Shown: positions 39,098 to 49,009 of the stretch, one piece after another | Numbering within the stretch: position 1 is the stretch's first letter | Layout of the letters: each line of letters begins with the position of its first letter | Assembly (NCBI RefSeq): GCF_947486615.1 | Contig: NZ_CANKUD010000004.1 | Coordinates: forward strand, 124,001 to 188,000 | Origin: an uncultured Modestobacter sp. | GTDB taxonomy: Bacteria; Actinomycetota; Actinomycetes; Mycobacteriales; Geodermatophilaceae | DNA length: 64,000 nt | Direction of reading: 5' to 3' | Position numbers and translations under genes: made by a program | The notes under the pieces: model-generated | The model's input: the letters and a program-made list of their open reading frames with translations, nothing else | Databases searched by the model: none | What the model was told of the DNA's origin: nothing

Positions 39098-39478
39098 GTG
39101 GGCGGTCTGGTCTTCGTCATCGGCCTGCTGCTGGTCGGCGGGCTGCTGTTCCTGGGTGCCTCGCTGCTGCTCGGCCGCGGGGAGACCCAGCCCGCGGCCG
39201 ACGTCGCGCGGTCGCCGGTCGAGCTGCCGGAGGGGCGGGAGGTGGTCGGTGACGACGTCCGCGCGCTGCGCATCTCGGTCGCCGTCCGGGGGTACCGGAT
39301 GACCGAGGTCGACTGGCTGCTGGACCAGCTCGCCCAGGTGATCGACGAGCGGGACGTCGAGATCGCCGCACTGCAGGCCCAGCTGCCGCCGCGGCCGCGG
39401 GCGGTCGACGTGCACGACACCGACCCCGACGGCGTCCCCGTCCCGGGTGCGGACGACGAGAGGAGCACCGGTGCCTGA
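39098..39478 (+). CDS. membrane-anchored DivIVA-domain protein
   Basis: 126-aa protein with an N-terminal transmembrane helix (VFVIGLLLVGGLLFLGASLLL) and a DivIVA-like segment (ISVAVRGYRMTEVDWLLDQLAQVIDERDVEIAALQAQL) that probably forms a short coiled coil. Start GTG 39098 is 2 nt after the LOG stop. The C-terminus is acidic and Pro-rich. It might locate to curved or septal membrane like other DivIVA proteins; this is inference. Confidence 0.8.
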   Translation: MGGLVFVIGLLLVGGLLFLGASLLLGRGETQPAADVARSPVELPEGREVVGDDVRALRISVAVRGYRMTEVDWLLDQLAQVIDERDVEIAALQAQLPPRPRAVDVHDTDPDGVPVPGADDERSTGA

Positions 39479-39935
39479 GCTGGTCGAGCAGGTGGACGTG
39501 GACGCCCCGCCGGAGCAGGTCTGGGCGGCGCTGGTCGACTGGGACCGGCAGGGGGAGTGGATGCTGCTCACCGACGTCCGCTCCGGGGCGCAGGACGGCC
39601 AGGGCGTGGGCGGTGAGCTGGCCGCCACGACCGGGGTGCGGCTGCCGGTGCTCGGCCGCCGGGTGGGCGTGCTGGACACCATGCTGATCACCGGCTGGGC
39701 GCCACCGCTGCGGGTCGACGTGCGGCACACCGGCCGGGTGGTGCGCGGCACCGGCACCTTCGAGGTGCGCCCGCGGGCCGGTGGGGGCTCGACCTTCGTC
39801 TGGACCGAGGGCCTGGACCTGCCGCTGGGCGTGCTCGGGCGGGCCGGCTGGCCGCTGGTGCGCCCGGTGATGGCGGCCGGCGTCCGGCTGTCGCTGCGCC
39901 GCTTCGCCGCCTACGCGCGAGCCCACCCGGCCTGA
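39471..39935 (+). CDS. SRPBCC family protein (polyketide cyclase/dehydrase-like)
   Basis: 154-aa single-domain SRPBCC protein: VEQVDVDAPPEQVWAALVDWDRQGEWM at the N-terminus and RFAAYARAHPA at the end of the long C-terminal helix. Hydrophobic ligand binding is likely; no catalytic residues are evident. GTG 39471 has AGAGGAG upstream and overlaps the DivIVA-like gene by 8 bp, so it belongs to the dapE-LOG-DivIVA unit. Confidence 0.85.
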   Translation: MPELVEQVDVDAPPEQVWAALVDWDRQGEWMLLTDVRSGAQDGQGVGGELAATTGVRLPVLGRRVGVLDTMLITGWAPPLRVDVRHTGRVVRGTGTFEVRPRAGGGSTFVWTEGLDLPLGVLGRAGWPLVRPVMAAGVRLSLRRFAAYARAHPA

Positions 39936-39942
39936 CCGGCGC

Positions 39943-40683
39943 TCACACCGGGGCGGGCCGGGCGGCCAGTTCGGCGTCCCGGACGGCGGCCCGGCTGCGG
40001 TACCACTGCCGCCACAGCAGCGCGGCCACGAGCACGTGCACCACCGTGCCGCCGTCGTAGAGCAGCCGTGCGCCCGCCGCCGCGTTCGTCACGCCGTCCG
40101 GCGGGTGGGCGTAGAGCCACTTCGCCAGCACGTCGTGCCCGGCCATGCCGGCGCCCAGCGCCACCGCCCGGGCCACCACGCCCCGCCGGTGCGGCGACGG
40201 GTCGACCGCCAGGACGGCGGCGGTGGCCAGCCAGCCGGTCAGCAGCACGTGCACCGAGACCAGCAGGTGCCCGCCGGGGGAGTGCGCCACGGTGCCGAGC
40301 AGGCCGCTGACGTGCAGCAGCCACAGCCCGCCGACGTTGAGCGCGACCGCGACGAACGGGTCGCCCAGCACCCGGGCCGGGCCCGAGCGCAGCACCCGGC
40401 TGACCAGCCGGGCCCGGCGCACCGGCAGCGCGCGCAGCAGCAGGGTGACCGGCGCGGCCAGCACCAGCAGCACCGGCGCCACCATCCCGGTCAGCAGGTG
40501 CGCGGCCAGGTGCGCCCGCAGGTCGCCGTGCGCCGCCGCCAGCGGACCGGTCAGCCCGCCCGCCGCCACGGCGAGGCCGGCCAGCCAGCTCGCCGTCCGC
40601 AGCGGTGACCAGCGCAGGTCGACCGCGGCCAGCACGTACAGCAGCCCCGCCGAGGCGAGGATGGCGAGGACGACGCCGCTCAC
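39943..40683 (-). CDS. cytochrome c oxidase assembly protein (CtaG / caa3_CtaG family)
   Basis: 246-aa membrane protein with about seven helices. Conserved residues include AHLAAHLLTGMVAPVLLVLAAPVTLLLRAL and GLWLLHVSGLL, and the HDVLAKWLYAHPP segment near the C-terminus; His residues could ligate copper. The family takes part in CuA/CuB site assembly of haem-copper oxidases. Start GTG 40683. It follows DUF2243 by 10 bp, a common pairing. Confidence 0.87.
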   Translation of the reverse strand: MSGVVLAILASAGLLYVLAAVDLRWSPLRTASWLAGLAVAAGGLTGPLAAAHGDLRAHLAAHLLTGMVAPVLLVLAAPVTLLLRALPVRRARLVSRVLRSGPARVLGDPFVAVALNVGGLWLLHVSGLLGTVAHSPGGHLLVSVHVLLTGWLATAAVLAVDPSPHRRGVVARAVALGAGMAGHDVLAKWLYAHPPDGVTNAAAGARLLYDGGTVVHVLVAALLWRQWYRSRAAVRDAELAARPAPV

Positions 40684-40693
40684 GGGGCGGGGC

Positions 40694-41167
40694 TCACCGG
40701 TCGGCGGAGGTGGTGGTGGTGGTGGTGCGGCTGCGGGCGAGCAGCGCGAGGCCCACGGCGAGCAGGACGACGCCCGCGCCGATCCAGGCGACGTCGTAGC
40801 CCAGCAGGTCGACGCCGTAGCGCACCTGGTGAACCCGCAGCACCTTGTGGTCCACGACCCCGTCGAAGGTCTGGAACGCCCCGGCGCCGGTGAGCGCCGC
40901 GCCCCACCAGGTGCGCGGCGCGAAGCCACCCCGCCGCCGGACGTCGGCCAGCAGCGCCAGCCCGGCCACGGTCACCGACCAGGTGACCGCGTGCAGCAGG
41001 CCGTCGGAGACCAGGGCCGCGTCGCCGCCGGCCCGGTCGTAGAAGTGGTGCCAGTGCAGCAGCTGGTGGAAGACGATCTCGTCGACCGCCCCCATCGCGC
41101 CCACGCCGAACAACAGACCGGACAGCAGCAGCCGCCGGTCGGGCCGGGCGGGTCCGGGTGCGGTCAC
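40694..41167 (-). CDS. DUF2243 family membrane protein
   Basis: 157-aa protein with four hydrophobic helices and a His-rich loop (VFHQLLHWHHFYD) typical of DUF2243, plus VVDHKVLRVHQVRYGVDLLGYD. The His cluster suggests metal or haem interaction. Translationally close to the CtaG-type gene, so a role in oxidase assembly or copper handling is a plausible inference. The C-terminus has a run of six Thr. Confidence 0.87.
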   Translation of the reverse strand: MTAPGPARPDRRLLLSGLLFGVGAMGAVDEIVFHQLLHWHHFYDRAGGDAALVSDGLLHAVTWSVTVAGLALLADVRRRGGFAPRTWWGAALTGAGAFQTFDGVVDHKVLRVHQVRYGVDLLGYDVAWIGAGVVLLAVGLALLARSRTTTTTTSADR

Positions 41168-41236
41168 GCGGACCTCCGTGGTCGGTGCGGGCGTGCCCGC
41201 TCGCTGCCCGCCGGACCACCCGGGGAAACCCGCCGG

Positions 41237-41282
41237 CCCGGCGTGACCACTCCGGTCAGCCCGGCGTGACCACTCCGGTCAG
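41237..41282. repeat. 23-bp tandem duplication across the 3' end of a membrane protein gene
   Basis: The unit cccggcgtgaccactccggtcag occurs twice without gap (41237-41259, 41260-41282) and is followed by a near-inverted copy (cccggggtggtcacg). The stop codon of the minus-strand gene (TGA at 41256-41258) lies in the first unit, so the duplication has shaped the C-terminus (GLTGVVTPG). Confidence 0.85.
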
Positions 41283-41819
41283 CCCGGGGTGGTCACGCCC
41301 GGCCCGGCGGGCCCGGCGGACGGCGACGGCGGCCCAGATCGCGGCCACCAGCCACACGGCCAGCACGATCAGCAGCAGGTTGCGGCCGTACTCCCGGGGC
41401 AGGAACGACGGGTTCGCCGGGTCGGCGCCGGGGGTGAGCAGGAACGGCAGCGTGATCAGCGTGAGCACCCCGCTGACCACGGCGGCCACCACCACCGGCG
41501 GCCGGGCCGGCCGGGGCAGCAGCCGCGCGGCCAGCCAGCCCAGCCCGATCCACAGCGGGGCGAGCACCAGGTCGTGCAGCAGCGCGGCGCCGACGAACCA
41601 GGTCGCCCACGAGCCCAGCGGGATGCGGCCGCCCGCGGAGACCAGCCCGAAGGCGCCCCAGACCAGCGCGGCGATGCCGGGCAGCAGGAACAGCCACCGC
41701 CACCAGGGCCGCAGCGCCGACGTCGCCGGCCGGTCCGGGTCGGCGGCGTACGGGTCGTCGGGCACCAGACCGGCGGCCCGCGGGTCGCGCTCCCGGCTGC
41801 GCTCGGCTTCCAGGCTCAT
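41256..41819 (-). CDS. small integral membrane protein next to the sulfite-oxidase-like protein
   Basis: 187-aa protein: about 35 charged N-terminal residues, then four to five hydrophobic helices ([58 protein letters not shown]). I do not recognise a named family. ATG 41819 follows the stop of the molybdoenzyme gene by 19 nt, and an upstream repeat of the start region (ccaggctcatg) is present at 41833-41843. It may be an accessory to that enzyme. Confidence 0.65.
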   Translation of the reverse strand: MSLEAERSRERDPRAAGLVPDDPYAADPDRPATSALRPWWRWLFLLPGIAALVWGAFGLVSAGGRIPLGSWATWFVGAALLHDLVLAPLWIGLGWLAARLLPRPARPPVVVAAVVSGVLTLITLPFLLTPGADPANPSFLPREYGRNLLLIVLAVWLVAAIWAAVAVRRARRAGRDHPGLTGVVTPG

Positions 41820-41838
41820 GGCGCCGTCACCTCCAGGC

Positions 41839-43077
41839 TCATGCCGGCGCCACCGCGGTGACCCACTTGGTCTGCATGACCCCGGGCCGGTTCGGCGCGA
41901 TGAGCCGCACCGGGTAGCCGTGGTCGAGGTCCAGCGGCTCGCCCTGCAGCTGCAGCGCCAGCAGGGTCAGCGGGCTGCTGGCGTGCGGCGGCGCGACGGT
42001 GGACACCCGGTACAGCCCACCGGGCTGCAGCGACTCCACGGTCACCTCGGTGTCCCGCGCCAGCCCGGCCTCCTCGAGCAGGTCGGCCAGTCGCACCCCG
42101 GTCCAGGTGCCGCCGGCGCTCCAGCCCTCCACGCAGGTGATGGGCAGGTCGACGGTGTGCTGGCGCATCCCCTGCAGGTCGGCCAGCGTCAGCTCGAGCG
42201 GGTTGGGGCCGGCGACGGTGAGCCGGTAGGCGGGGTCGACGGCGGTCTCGGTGACCCCGGCCCGCTCCGCGGTCTGCCGCACCGGCAGGTCCTGCGGGCC
42301 CACGCTCGGGTCGCGCGGGGCCAGCAGTGAGACGTCGGCCAGCGGCGAGAAGGTCTGCCCGGCCATGGCGAGGGTGACCGCGCCGGCGCCGGCGCCGGTG
42401 GCCAGCACGAACGTCCGGCGGGACACCGCGCCGTGCTCGGCGGCGTCGTCCTCGGCGGTCAGCTCGGCCGCCTGCTCCGGTGCCAGGCCGGCGACCGCGC
42501 CGGGGGAGCCCCGGCGGGCCAGCCCGCGGCGGATCTCCGGCGCCTTCGCCCCCACGTGCACCGCGACCGCGCCGATGGCGATCCAGCCGGTCCAGTAGTG
42601 GGTGTCGGTGAAGAAGAAGCCCCACGGGTACCACTGCGCGATGTTCAGCAGGCCGGTGAACAGCTGGAAGGTGGCCGCGGCGACCAGCACGAGGATCGAC
42701 AGCCGGCTGATCAGCCGGGACGGCGACCCGGCCGGTGGCCACTCGAACAGCTTCGGGTAGACGGTCCACAGCTTGACCAGCAGCAGCGGGATCGCGGCCA
42801 GCCCGGTGACCACGTGCAGGCCCTGGGTGACCCCGTAGAGCCACACCGGCCGGGCCGGCCAGAAGAACCAGCTCGGCGCGTCCTGCACGAGGTGGCTGAT
42901 CATCCCGGTCAGGAAGCAGACGAGGAACGCCGCGCCGAGCCAGGCGCCGACCCGGGAGGCCCGGCGCTCGGAGTGCAGCGGGCTGGGGAAGGCGCCGCGC
43001 CGGAAGGGCCCGCGGCGCAGCCCGTCCGGCGGTGCCGGCAGCCGGGCGCCGAGCACCCGGTCGAGGGGGGCGGTCAC
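41839..43077 (-). CDS. membrane-bound sulfite-oxidase-like molybdopterin oxidoreductase with N-terminal cytochrome-b-like domain
   Basis: 412-aa protein. Residues about 40-200 contain four transmembrane helices with His residues (GLHVVTGLAAIPLLLVKLW, WTGWIAIGAVAVHVGAKAPEI) like a cytochrome b561 domain. After SRRTFVLATGAGAGAVTLAMAG, probably a fourth or fifth helix resembling a Tat motif, comes the molybdopterin domain with the Mo-binding Cys in LPITCVEGWSAGGTW. This suggests an extracytoplasmic molybdoenzyme wired to the quinone pool. GTG 43077 overlaps the DUF2064 stop (GTGA). Confidence 0.86.
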   Translation of the reverse strand: MTAPLDRVLGARLPAPPDGLRRGPFRRGAFPSPLHSERRASRVGAWLGAAFLVCFLTGMISHLVQDAPSWFFWPARPVWLYGVTQGLHVVTGLAAIPLLLVKLWTVYPKLFEWPPAGSPSRLISRLSILVLVAAATFQLFTGLLNIAQWYPWGFFFTDTHYWTGWIAIGAVAVHVGAKAPEIRRGLARRGSPGAVAGLAPEQAAELTAEDDAAEHGAVSRRTFVLATGAGAGAVTLAMAGQTFSPLADVSLLAPRDPSVGPQDLPVRQTAERAGVTETAVDPAYRLTVAGPNPLELTLADLQGMRQHTVDLPITCVEGWSAGGTWTGVRLADLLEEAGLARDTEVTVESLQPGGLYRVSTVAPPHASSPLTLLALQLQGEPLDLDHGYPVRLIAPNRPGVMQTKWVTAVAPA

Positions 43078-43730
43078 GACAGGCCTGCCGCCACCTGGTC
43101 GACGACCCGGCGGGTGCGGCTGTCCGGCGGGCACAGCGCCGCCACCGACACGGCGTCGGGGAAGTGGTCGATGTCGGTCAGCTGCGGCAGGTCGAGCACG
43201 GTCAGCCCGGCACCCTCCAGCGCGGCCCGGGTGAGCACCGCGGTGTCGTCGCGGGACATCGGGACGTCGGGCAGCACCTGCGCGCCGTCGGGGGAGTGCA
43301 GGCCCAGCGCCCACCAGCCGCCGTCGGGGGCCGTGCCGAGCACCGCCGTCCCCGGGCCGGCGGCGACCAGCCGGTCGAGGGCGTCGGTGAGCAGGGCGGG
43401 GCTGACCTGCGGGGTGTCCATCCCGATCAGCAGGGTGGGCAGTGCGCCGTCCGGGGCGGCCATCGCGTCGGCGAAGGCGCGCGCCAGCCGGGTGCCCAGG
43501 TCACCGTCCACCTGCGGGACGACGACGCAGCCGGCCAGGTCCAGGTCGCGGGGCTCGCCGTCCAGGGCCACCACCCGGCGCTGCACCGGCGTCGCCCGCA
43601 CCACGTCGAGGGTGTCGCCGACCGCAGCCGAGGCGATGGCGGCGGCCTGCTCGGGGGTGCACGGTGGGGTGAGCCGGGTCTTGCTGCGGCCGGGCACCGG
43701 AGCCTTGGTGATCACCAGCAGCTGGGTCAT
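43074..43730 (-). CDS. DUF2064 family glycosyltransferase-A-like protein
   Basis: 218-aa protein with a nucleotide-sugar transferase-like Rossmann fold: LLVITKAPVPGRSKTRL at the N-terminus, PTLLIGMDTPQVSPALL with the putative metal Asp, and GTAPDGGWWALGL. It overlaps both neighbours (GTGA to the molybdoenzyme, ATGA with the family 2 glycosyltransferase), a conserved gene string in actinomycetes. Biochemical role is not established. Confidence 0.85.
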   Translation of the reverse strand: MTQLLVITKAPVPGRSKTRLTPPCTPEQAAAIASAAVGDTLDVVRATPVQRRVVALDGEPRDLDLAGCVVVPQVDGDLGTRLARAFADAMAAPDGALPTLLIGMDTPQVSPALLTDALDRLVAAGPGTAVLGTAPDGGWWALGLHSPDGAQVLPDVPMSRDDTAVLTRAALEGAGLTVLDLPQLTDIDHFPDAVSVAALCPPDSRTRRVVDQVAAGLS

Positions 43731-44410
43731 CGGGCCAGCACCTTCCGCATGTCGTTGATCGTCTTCACCGTGCCGAGGACCGTGCCGGTGACCTTGGACT
43801 TCGTCCCCTCGGCGCGGGGGGCGTAGTCGACGTCGACCTCGACGATCCGCCAGCCGGCGTCGGCGGCCCTGGTGACCATCTCCAGCGGGTAGCCGAACCG
43901 GCGGTCGGTGATCCCCAGGGCCAGCAGCGCCTCCCGGCGGCCGGCGCGCATCGGACCGAGGTCGTGCAGGGCCAGCCCGGTGCGCCGGCGCAGCATCACG
44001 CTCAGCGCGGTGTTGGCGACCCGGGCGTGCGGCGGCCAGGCGCTGCGGTGCGTGGGCCGGCGCCGGCCGAGCACCAGGTCGGCCTCACCGGCGAGCACCG
44101 GGTCGGCCACCCGGGGCAGGTCGGCGGGGTCCATCGAGGCGTCGGCGTCGCAGAAGCAGACGACGTCGGCGGTGGCCGCCTCCAGGCCCGCGTGCGCCGC
44201 GGCGCCGAACCCGCGCTGCGGCACGTGCACCACGGTCGCGCCGTGGTCGGTGGCGATCTGCGCCGACCCGTCGGTCGAGCCGTTGTCGGCGACGATCGCG
44301 CGGTAGCCCGCGGGCAGCCGGGTGAGCACCGCGGGCAGCGCCCCGGCTTCGTTCAGGCAGGGGAAGACGACGTCCGGCACGGTCGGACGGTAGCCGCGGT
44401 CTCCGCTCAT
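43727..44410 (-). CDS. family 2 glycosyltransferase
   Basis: 227-aa GT-A enzyme. The start VPDVVFPCLNEAGALPAVLTRLP and the DxD-type motif CFCDADASMDP are clear, as is the acceptor-side RRFGYPLEMVTRAADAGWRI. Similar to dolichol-phosphate mannosyltransferase-like proteins without membrane helices. I chose ATG 44410; GTG 44434 would add 8 residues and neither has a good ribosome-binding site. Cotranscribed with the DUF2064 gene. Confidence 0.88.
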   Translation of the reverse strand: MSGDRGYRPTVPDVVFPCLNEAGALPAVLTRLPAGYRAIVADNGSTDGSAQIATDHGATVVHVPQRGFGAAAHAGLEAATADVVCFCDADASMDPADLPRVADPVLAGEADLVLGRRRPTHRSAWPPHARVANTALSVMLRRRTGLALHDLGPMRAGRREALLALGITDRRFGYPLEMVTRAADAGWRIVEVDVDYAPRAEGTKSKVTGTVLGTVKTINDMRKVLAR

Positions 44411-44524
44411 CGCCCGGTGTTCGCGCGCTGACACGGGTCCGGATGACCCGGACGGGGTGGTCGTGGACCCGGGGCATCCGGCGGGGCGGGGCCGGGCCGC
44501 CGGGGCCCACCTACGCTCGCGGGC

Positions 44525-45895
44525 GTGCAGACGGTCCCCGCCGAGGTCGCCCCGCCCGTGTCAGCAGGCCGGCGCGGACACCGGCCGTGGGTGCCCCCGC
44601 TGGTGGTCGCCCTCGTGGCGGTGGGCGTCGTGGTCACCGGCGTGGTCGGGTGGCGGCTGACCGAGGACGGCGTCGTCCTGCACCTCCTCGGCGGCTACGT
44701 GCTGCGCGGTGGCTTCGACGTGGTGCTCACCCCACGGGTGCTGCTGCCGGTGGTCGTCGGCCTGGCCGGGGTGCTCACCGGGCCGGCGCTGGCCGCCCGG
44801 GCGCCGTGGCGGGTGCTGCTGCCCGGGTCCGCGGTCGCCGCCGCGGCGTGGGCGGTGGCGCTGGCGCTCAGCTCCGGCTGGCACCGGCTGCCCGAGCCGC
44901 TGTCGGTCGTCTACGAGTACCCGAACGACGTGCCCCGGGTCGGCGGGATCGGGGCACTCCTGTCCGGCTTCGTCGCCTCCGTGCCGGCCGACGCCGCCGA
45001 CCCGTGGACGACGCACGTCGCCGGGCACCCGCCGGGTGCGCTGCTGGCCTTCGTGCTGCTGGACCGGCTCGGCCTGAGCGGGCTGGGCTGGGCCGCGGCG
45101 ATGTGCGTCGCCGGCGGGGCGCTGGCGGTGCCGGCGGTGCTGGTCGCCGTCCGTGCGGTGGCGGGGGAGGGGCCGGCCCGCACCATCGCCCCGTTCCTGG
45201 TGCTCGCCCCGATGGCGCTGTGGGTGGCGACCTCGGCCGACGCGCTGTTCGCCGGGGTGGCGGCCTGGGGCGTGGCGCTGCTGGCCACCGCGGCCGCCCG
45301 CGCGCCCGGCGTCGCCGCCGACCTGCGCGCCCTGGCCGGGGGGCTGCTGCTGGGGCTGGCGCTGTTCCTGTCCTTCGGGCTGACCGCGCTGGGCCTGGTC
45401 GCGCTCACCGTCGTCCTGGTGCACCGCGGGCGGCTCGGCTGGAGCGGCGTCGTCCGGGTGCTGGGGGTCGCTGCGCTCGGCGTCGCCCTGGTGGTCGCAG
45501 CGTTCGCCGTCGGTGGCTACTGGTGGGTCGACGGCTTCACCGCCGCGGGGGACCGGGTGCGCTCGGGGCCCTCCTACGCCAACCGGCCGCTGGAGTTCTT
45601 CGTCGTCGCCAACCTGGCCGCCGCCGCCCTCGCGGTCGGCCCGGCGGCCGTGGCCGGGCTCGCCTCGCTGCGCCGCGCCCGGCTCGCGCTGCTGCCGCTG
45701 GCCGCGCTCGTCGGCATCCTGGTCAGCGACCTGACCGGCCTGGTGCGCGGGGAGACCGAGCGCATCTGGCTGCCGTTCTACGTCTGGGTGCTGGTCGCCA
45801 CGGCGTTCCTGCCGCCCCGGCAGCGGCGGGGATGGCTGGCCGCCGGTGTGCTGCTCGCGATCGGCATCGAGGTCGTCGTCCGCACGGAGTGGTGA
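44525..45895 (+). CDS. polytopic membrane protein, probable GT-C-type glycosyltransferase
   Basis: 456-aa protein with about eleven to twelve hydrophobic helices. A large loop after helix three carries YEYPNDVPRVGGIGALLSGF and THVAGHPPGALL, reminiscent of the GT-C fold of actinobacterial mannosyltransferases that use polyprenyl-phosphate sugars. Assignment is tentative. Start GTG 44525. It is divergent from the family 2 glycosyltransferase, which could make the lipid-linked donor. The 95-bp gap downstream shows nothing notable. Confidence 0.65.
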   Translation: MQTVPAEVAPPVSAGRRGHRPWVPPLVVALVAVGVVVTGVVGWRLTEDGVVLHLLGGYVLRGGFDVVLTPRVLLPVVVGLAGVLTGPALAARAPWRVLLPGSAVAAAAWAVALALSSGWHRLPEPLSVVYEYPNDVPRVGGIGALLSGFVASVPADAADPWTTHVAGHPPGALLAFVLLDRLGLSGLGWAAAMCVAGGALAVPAVLVAVRAVAGEGPARTIAPFLVLAPMALWVATSADALFAGVAAWGVALLATAAARAPGVAADLRALAGGLLLGLALFLSFGLTALGLVALTVVLVHRGRLGWSGVVRVLGVAALGVALVVAAFAVGGYWWVDGFTAAGDRVRSGPSYANRPLEFFVVANLAAAALAVGPAAVAGLASLRRARLALLPLAALVGILVSDLTGLVRGETERIWLPFYVWVLVATAFLPPRQRRGWLAAGVLLAIGIEVVVRTEW

Positions 45896-45990
45896 GCAGC
45901 AGACCGGGTGGTGAGGATCAGACCGGCCCGCGCCGGGCGCACCCGGGGCCTGCCCGGGCCGACCTGCGGCAGCGCCTACCTTCCCCAGGC

Positions 45991-46644
45991 GTGGCATCTC
46001 GACCCCAGAGCTCCCCGCCCGCTCCGCCGCAGCTGCCGGCCGACCTGACCGAGGAACACCTCCTGGTGGCCGATCTGACCGCGCACGTCGAGCAGCGCAG
46101 CCTGCACGGCGAGGTCGAGGACGTGCTGCTGGACGACGTCGAGGTCAGCGCCGGCCGGCTGACCCGGCTGCGGCTCATCGGCGGGCGGATCACCCGGTGC
46201 CAGTTCACCGACGTCGAGGTCGTCGACTCCGACCTGTCCGGCGTCGACGTCCCGGACAGCCGCTGGCAGCGGGTCGCGGTCCGGGACAGCCGGCTGGCCG
46301 GGGTCTCCCTGGCCGGCGGCACCTGGTCCGACGTCACGCTGACCGACGTGCGGGCCGCGCGGCTGGACCTCCGGTTCGCCACCGTCCGGCGCGCCCGCTT
46401 CACCCGCTGCGACCTCAGCGCCCTGGACCTGACCGGCGCCACGCTGGACGGCGTGGTCTTCGAGGACTGCCGGCTGGTGGAGGCGCGGTTCGCCCAGCTC
46501 ACGGTGAAGCGGGCCGAGTTCGTGGGCTGCGACGCCTCGGCGTCGATGGGGGTCGACTCGCTGCGCTCGGCGGTGGTCGACGCCACCACGCTGATGTCGC
46601 TGGCGGCCCCGATGGCCGCCACCCTGGGCCTCCGGTTGAGCTGA
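45991..46644 (+). CDS. pentapeptide-repeat protein
   Basis: 217-aa protein. Residues about 50-190 consist of pentapeptide-type repeats (for example CQFTDVEVVDSDLSGVDVPD, CDLSALDLTGATLDGVVFED) expected to form a right-handed quadrilateral beta helix. An unrelated Pro-rich N-terminus precedes it. Some family members mimic DNA and protect gyrase, but most have no known role. GTG 45991. It lies just upstream of sigA, separated by 227 bp. Confidence 0.85.
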   Translation: MASRPQSSPPAPPQLPADLTEEHLLVADLTAHVEQRSLHGEVEDVLLDDVEVSAGRLTRLRLIGGRITRCQFTDVEVVDSDLSGVDVPDSRWQRVAVRDSRLAGVSLAGGTWSDVTLTDVRAARLDLRFATVRRARFTRCDLSALDLTGATLDGVVFEDCRLVEARFAQLTVKRAEFVGCDASASMGVDSLRSAVVDATTLMSLAAPMAATLGLRLS

Positions 46645-46714
46645 ACGGACCCCCCGGGATCCCGCCGCGGGGTGAGATCTCGCCCGCGCCGACCGCCCCT
46701 CGGCCGGGACGGGT

Positions 46715-46720
46715 TAAAAT
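46715..46720 (+). promoter_or_regulatory. candidate -10 element of the sigA promoter
   Basis: taaaat is by far the most AT-rich hexamer in the 227-bp gap between the pentapeptide gene and sigA. No good -35 was seen. The predicted leader of about 150 nt contains hairpins 46742-46758 (gggccgc/gcggccc) and 46783-46802 (gtgccggc/gccggcac), which might affect translation. Confidence 0.35.
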
Positions 46721-46871
46721 TGCAGGCCGACTGCCCGAGCGGGGCCGCTGACGCGGCCCGAAGGGCGGTCGACCGTCAGCACGTGCCGGCTCCTGCCGGC
46801 ACCCAGCACCGGCCTCTCCGCCATCACCCTCGGGTGCGGCGACGCCGACGACACCGTCAGGAGAGGCGATC

Positions 46872-47990
<1,119 letters not shown>

Positions 47991-48043
47991 GGCCGGACCC
48001 GCGCTCGGCATGATGACCGGGTGACGAGCGCGGGGCAGCAGCG

Positions 48044-48952
48044 GTGAGCAGGCGGGGCTGGGCCCTGTTCCTGGCGATGTCGGTCATCTGGGGCGTGCCC
48101 TACCTGCTGATCAAGGTCGCCGTCGGGGAGTTCTCCCCGGTGGTGGTGGTCTTCCTCCGCTGCGCGATCGGCGCCGCCCTGCTGCTGCCGTGGACGCTGG
48201 CCCGCGGCGACCTCGGCGGGGCGCTGCGCCGGCACTGGCGGGCGTTGCTGGTGTTCACCGTGCTGGAGATGACCGGCCCCTGGTTCCTGCTGTCCTGGGC
48301 CGAGCAGGAGCTGTCCTCGTCGCTGACCGGGCTGCTGGTGGCCGGCGTCCCGTTCGTCGCCGCCCTGACCGCTCGGCTCGCCGGGGACGAGGACCGCCTC
48401 TCCCCGGTCCGGGTGCTCGGCATGGTCGTCGGGGTGGTCGGCATCGCCGCCCTGCTGGGGCTGGACGTCGGCGGTGCCCAGCTCACCGCGATCGGTGCCG
48501 TGGCGCTCGTGGTGGTCGGCTACGCGACCGCGCCGATGGTGATCAGCCGCCGGCTGCCCGACGTCCCCGGGGTCACCGCCAGCGCCTTCGCCCTCTCGGT
48601 CACCGCCCTGGTCTACGCACCGTTCGCCGTGCCCCGGCTGGGTGACGCGGTGGCCGCGCCGGCGCACGCCTGGGCGTCGGTGGTGGTGCTCGGCGTCGTC
48701 TGCACCGCCGTCGCGCTGGCGCTGTTCTTCGCGCTGATCCGGGAGGTCGGGCCGCAGCGGGCGCTGGTGATCACCTTCGTCAACCCGGCGGTCGCCGTTC
48801 TGCTGGGCGTCGCGCTGCTGGACGAGCCATTCACCCTCGGCATCGCCGTCGGCCTGCCGCTGATCCTGCTCGGCTGCGTGCTGGCCACCCGCCGCAGCCC
48901 GGCGCGCACCGGACGCTCCGAGCTCACCGACCTCGACGCCGCCGTCCCCTGA
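48044..48952 (+). CDS. DMT superfamily transporter (EamA domains)
   Basis: 302-aa protein with ten predicted helices forming two EamA repeats: SVIWGVPYLLIKVAVGEFSP opens the first, VTFVNPAVAV-like sequence (VITFVNPAVAVLLGVALLDEP) closes the second. Probable small-metabolite exporter; substrate unknown. GTG 48044. A clear hairpin follows the stop. Confidence 0.88.
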   Translation: MSRRGWALFLAMSVIWGVPYLLIKVAVGEFSPVVVVFLRCAIGAALLLPWTLARGDLGGALRRHWRALLVFTVLEMTGPWFLLSWAEQELSSSLTGLLVAGVPFVAALTARLAGDEDRLSPVRVLGMVVGVVGIAALLGLDVGGAQLTAIGAVALVVVGYATAPMVISRRLPDVPGVTASAFALSVTALVYAPFAVPRLGDAVAAPAHAWASVVVLGVVCTAVALALFFALIREVGPQRALVITFVNPAVAVLLGVALLDEPFTLGIAVGLPLILLGCVLATRRSPARTGRSELTDLDAAVP

Positions 48953-48957
48953 CCTCC

Positions 48958-48981
48958 CGGCCATGTTCGCCAACATGGCCG
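48958..48981. terminator. perfect hairpin between convergent EamA and epimerase genes
   Basis: Arms cggccatgtt / aacatggccg (10 bp) with a 4-nt loop lie 6 bp after the EamA stop and before the convergent epimerase stop (49010). Suitable as a bidirectional terminator. Confidence 0.75.
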
Positions 48982-49009
48982 CGCGGGTCAGGCGTCAGGG
49001 AGCAGGGCG

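Noticed and set aside
46738-46802. tRNA or known riboswitch upstream of sigA
   Set aside because: The GC-rich hairpins do not fold into a cloverleaf and no T-loop consensus (GTTCRANNC) is present.
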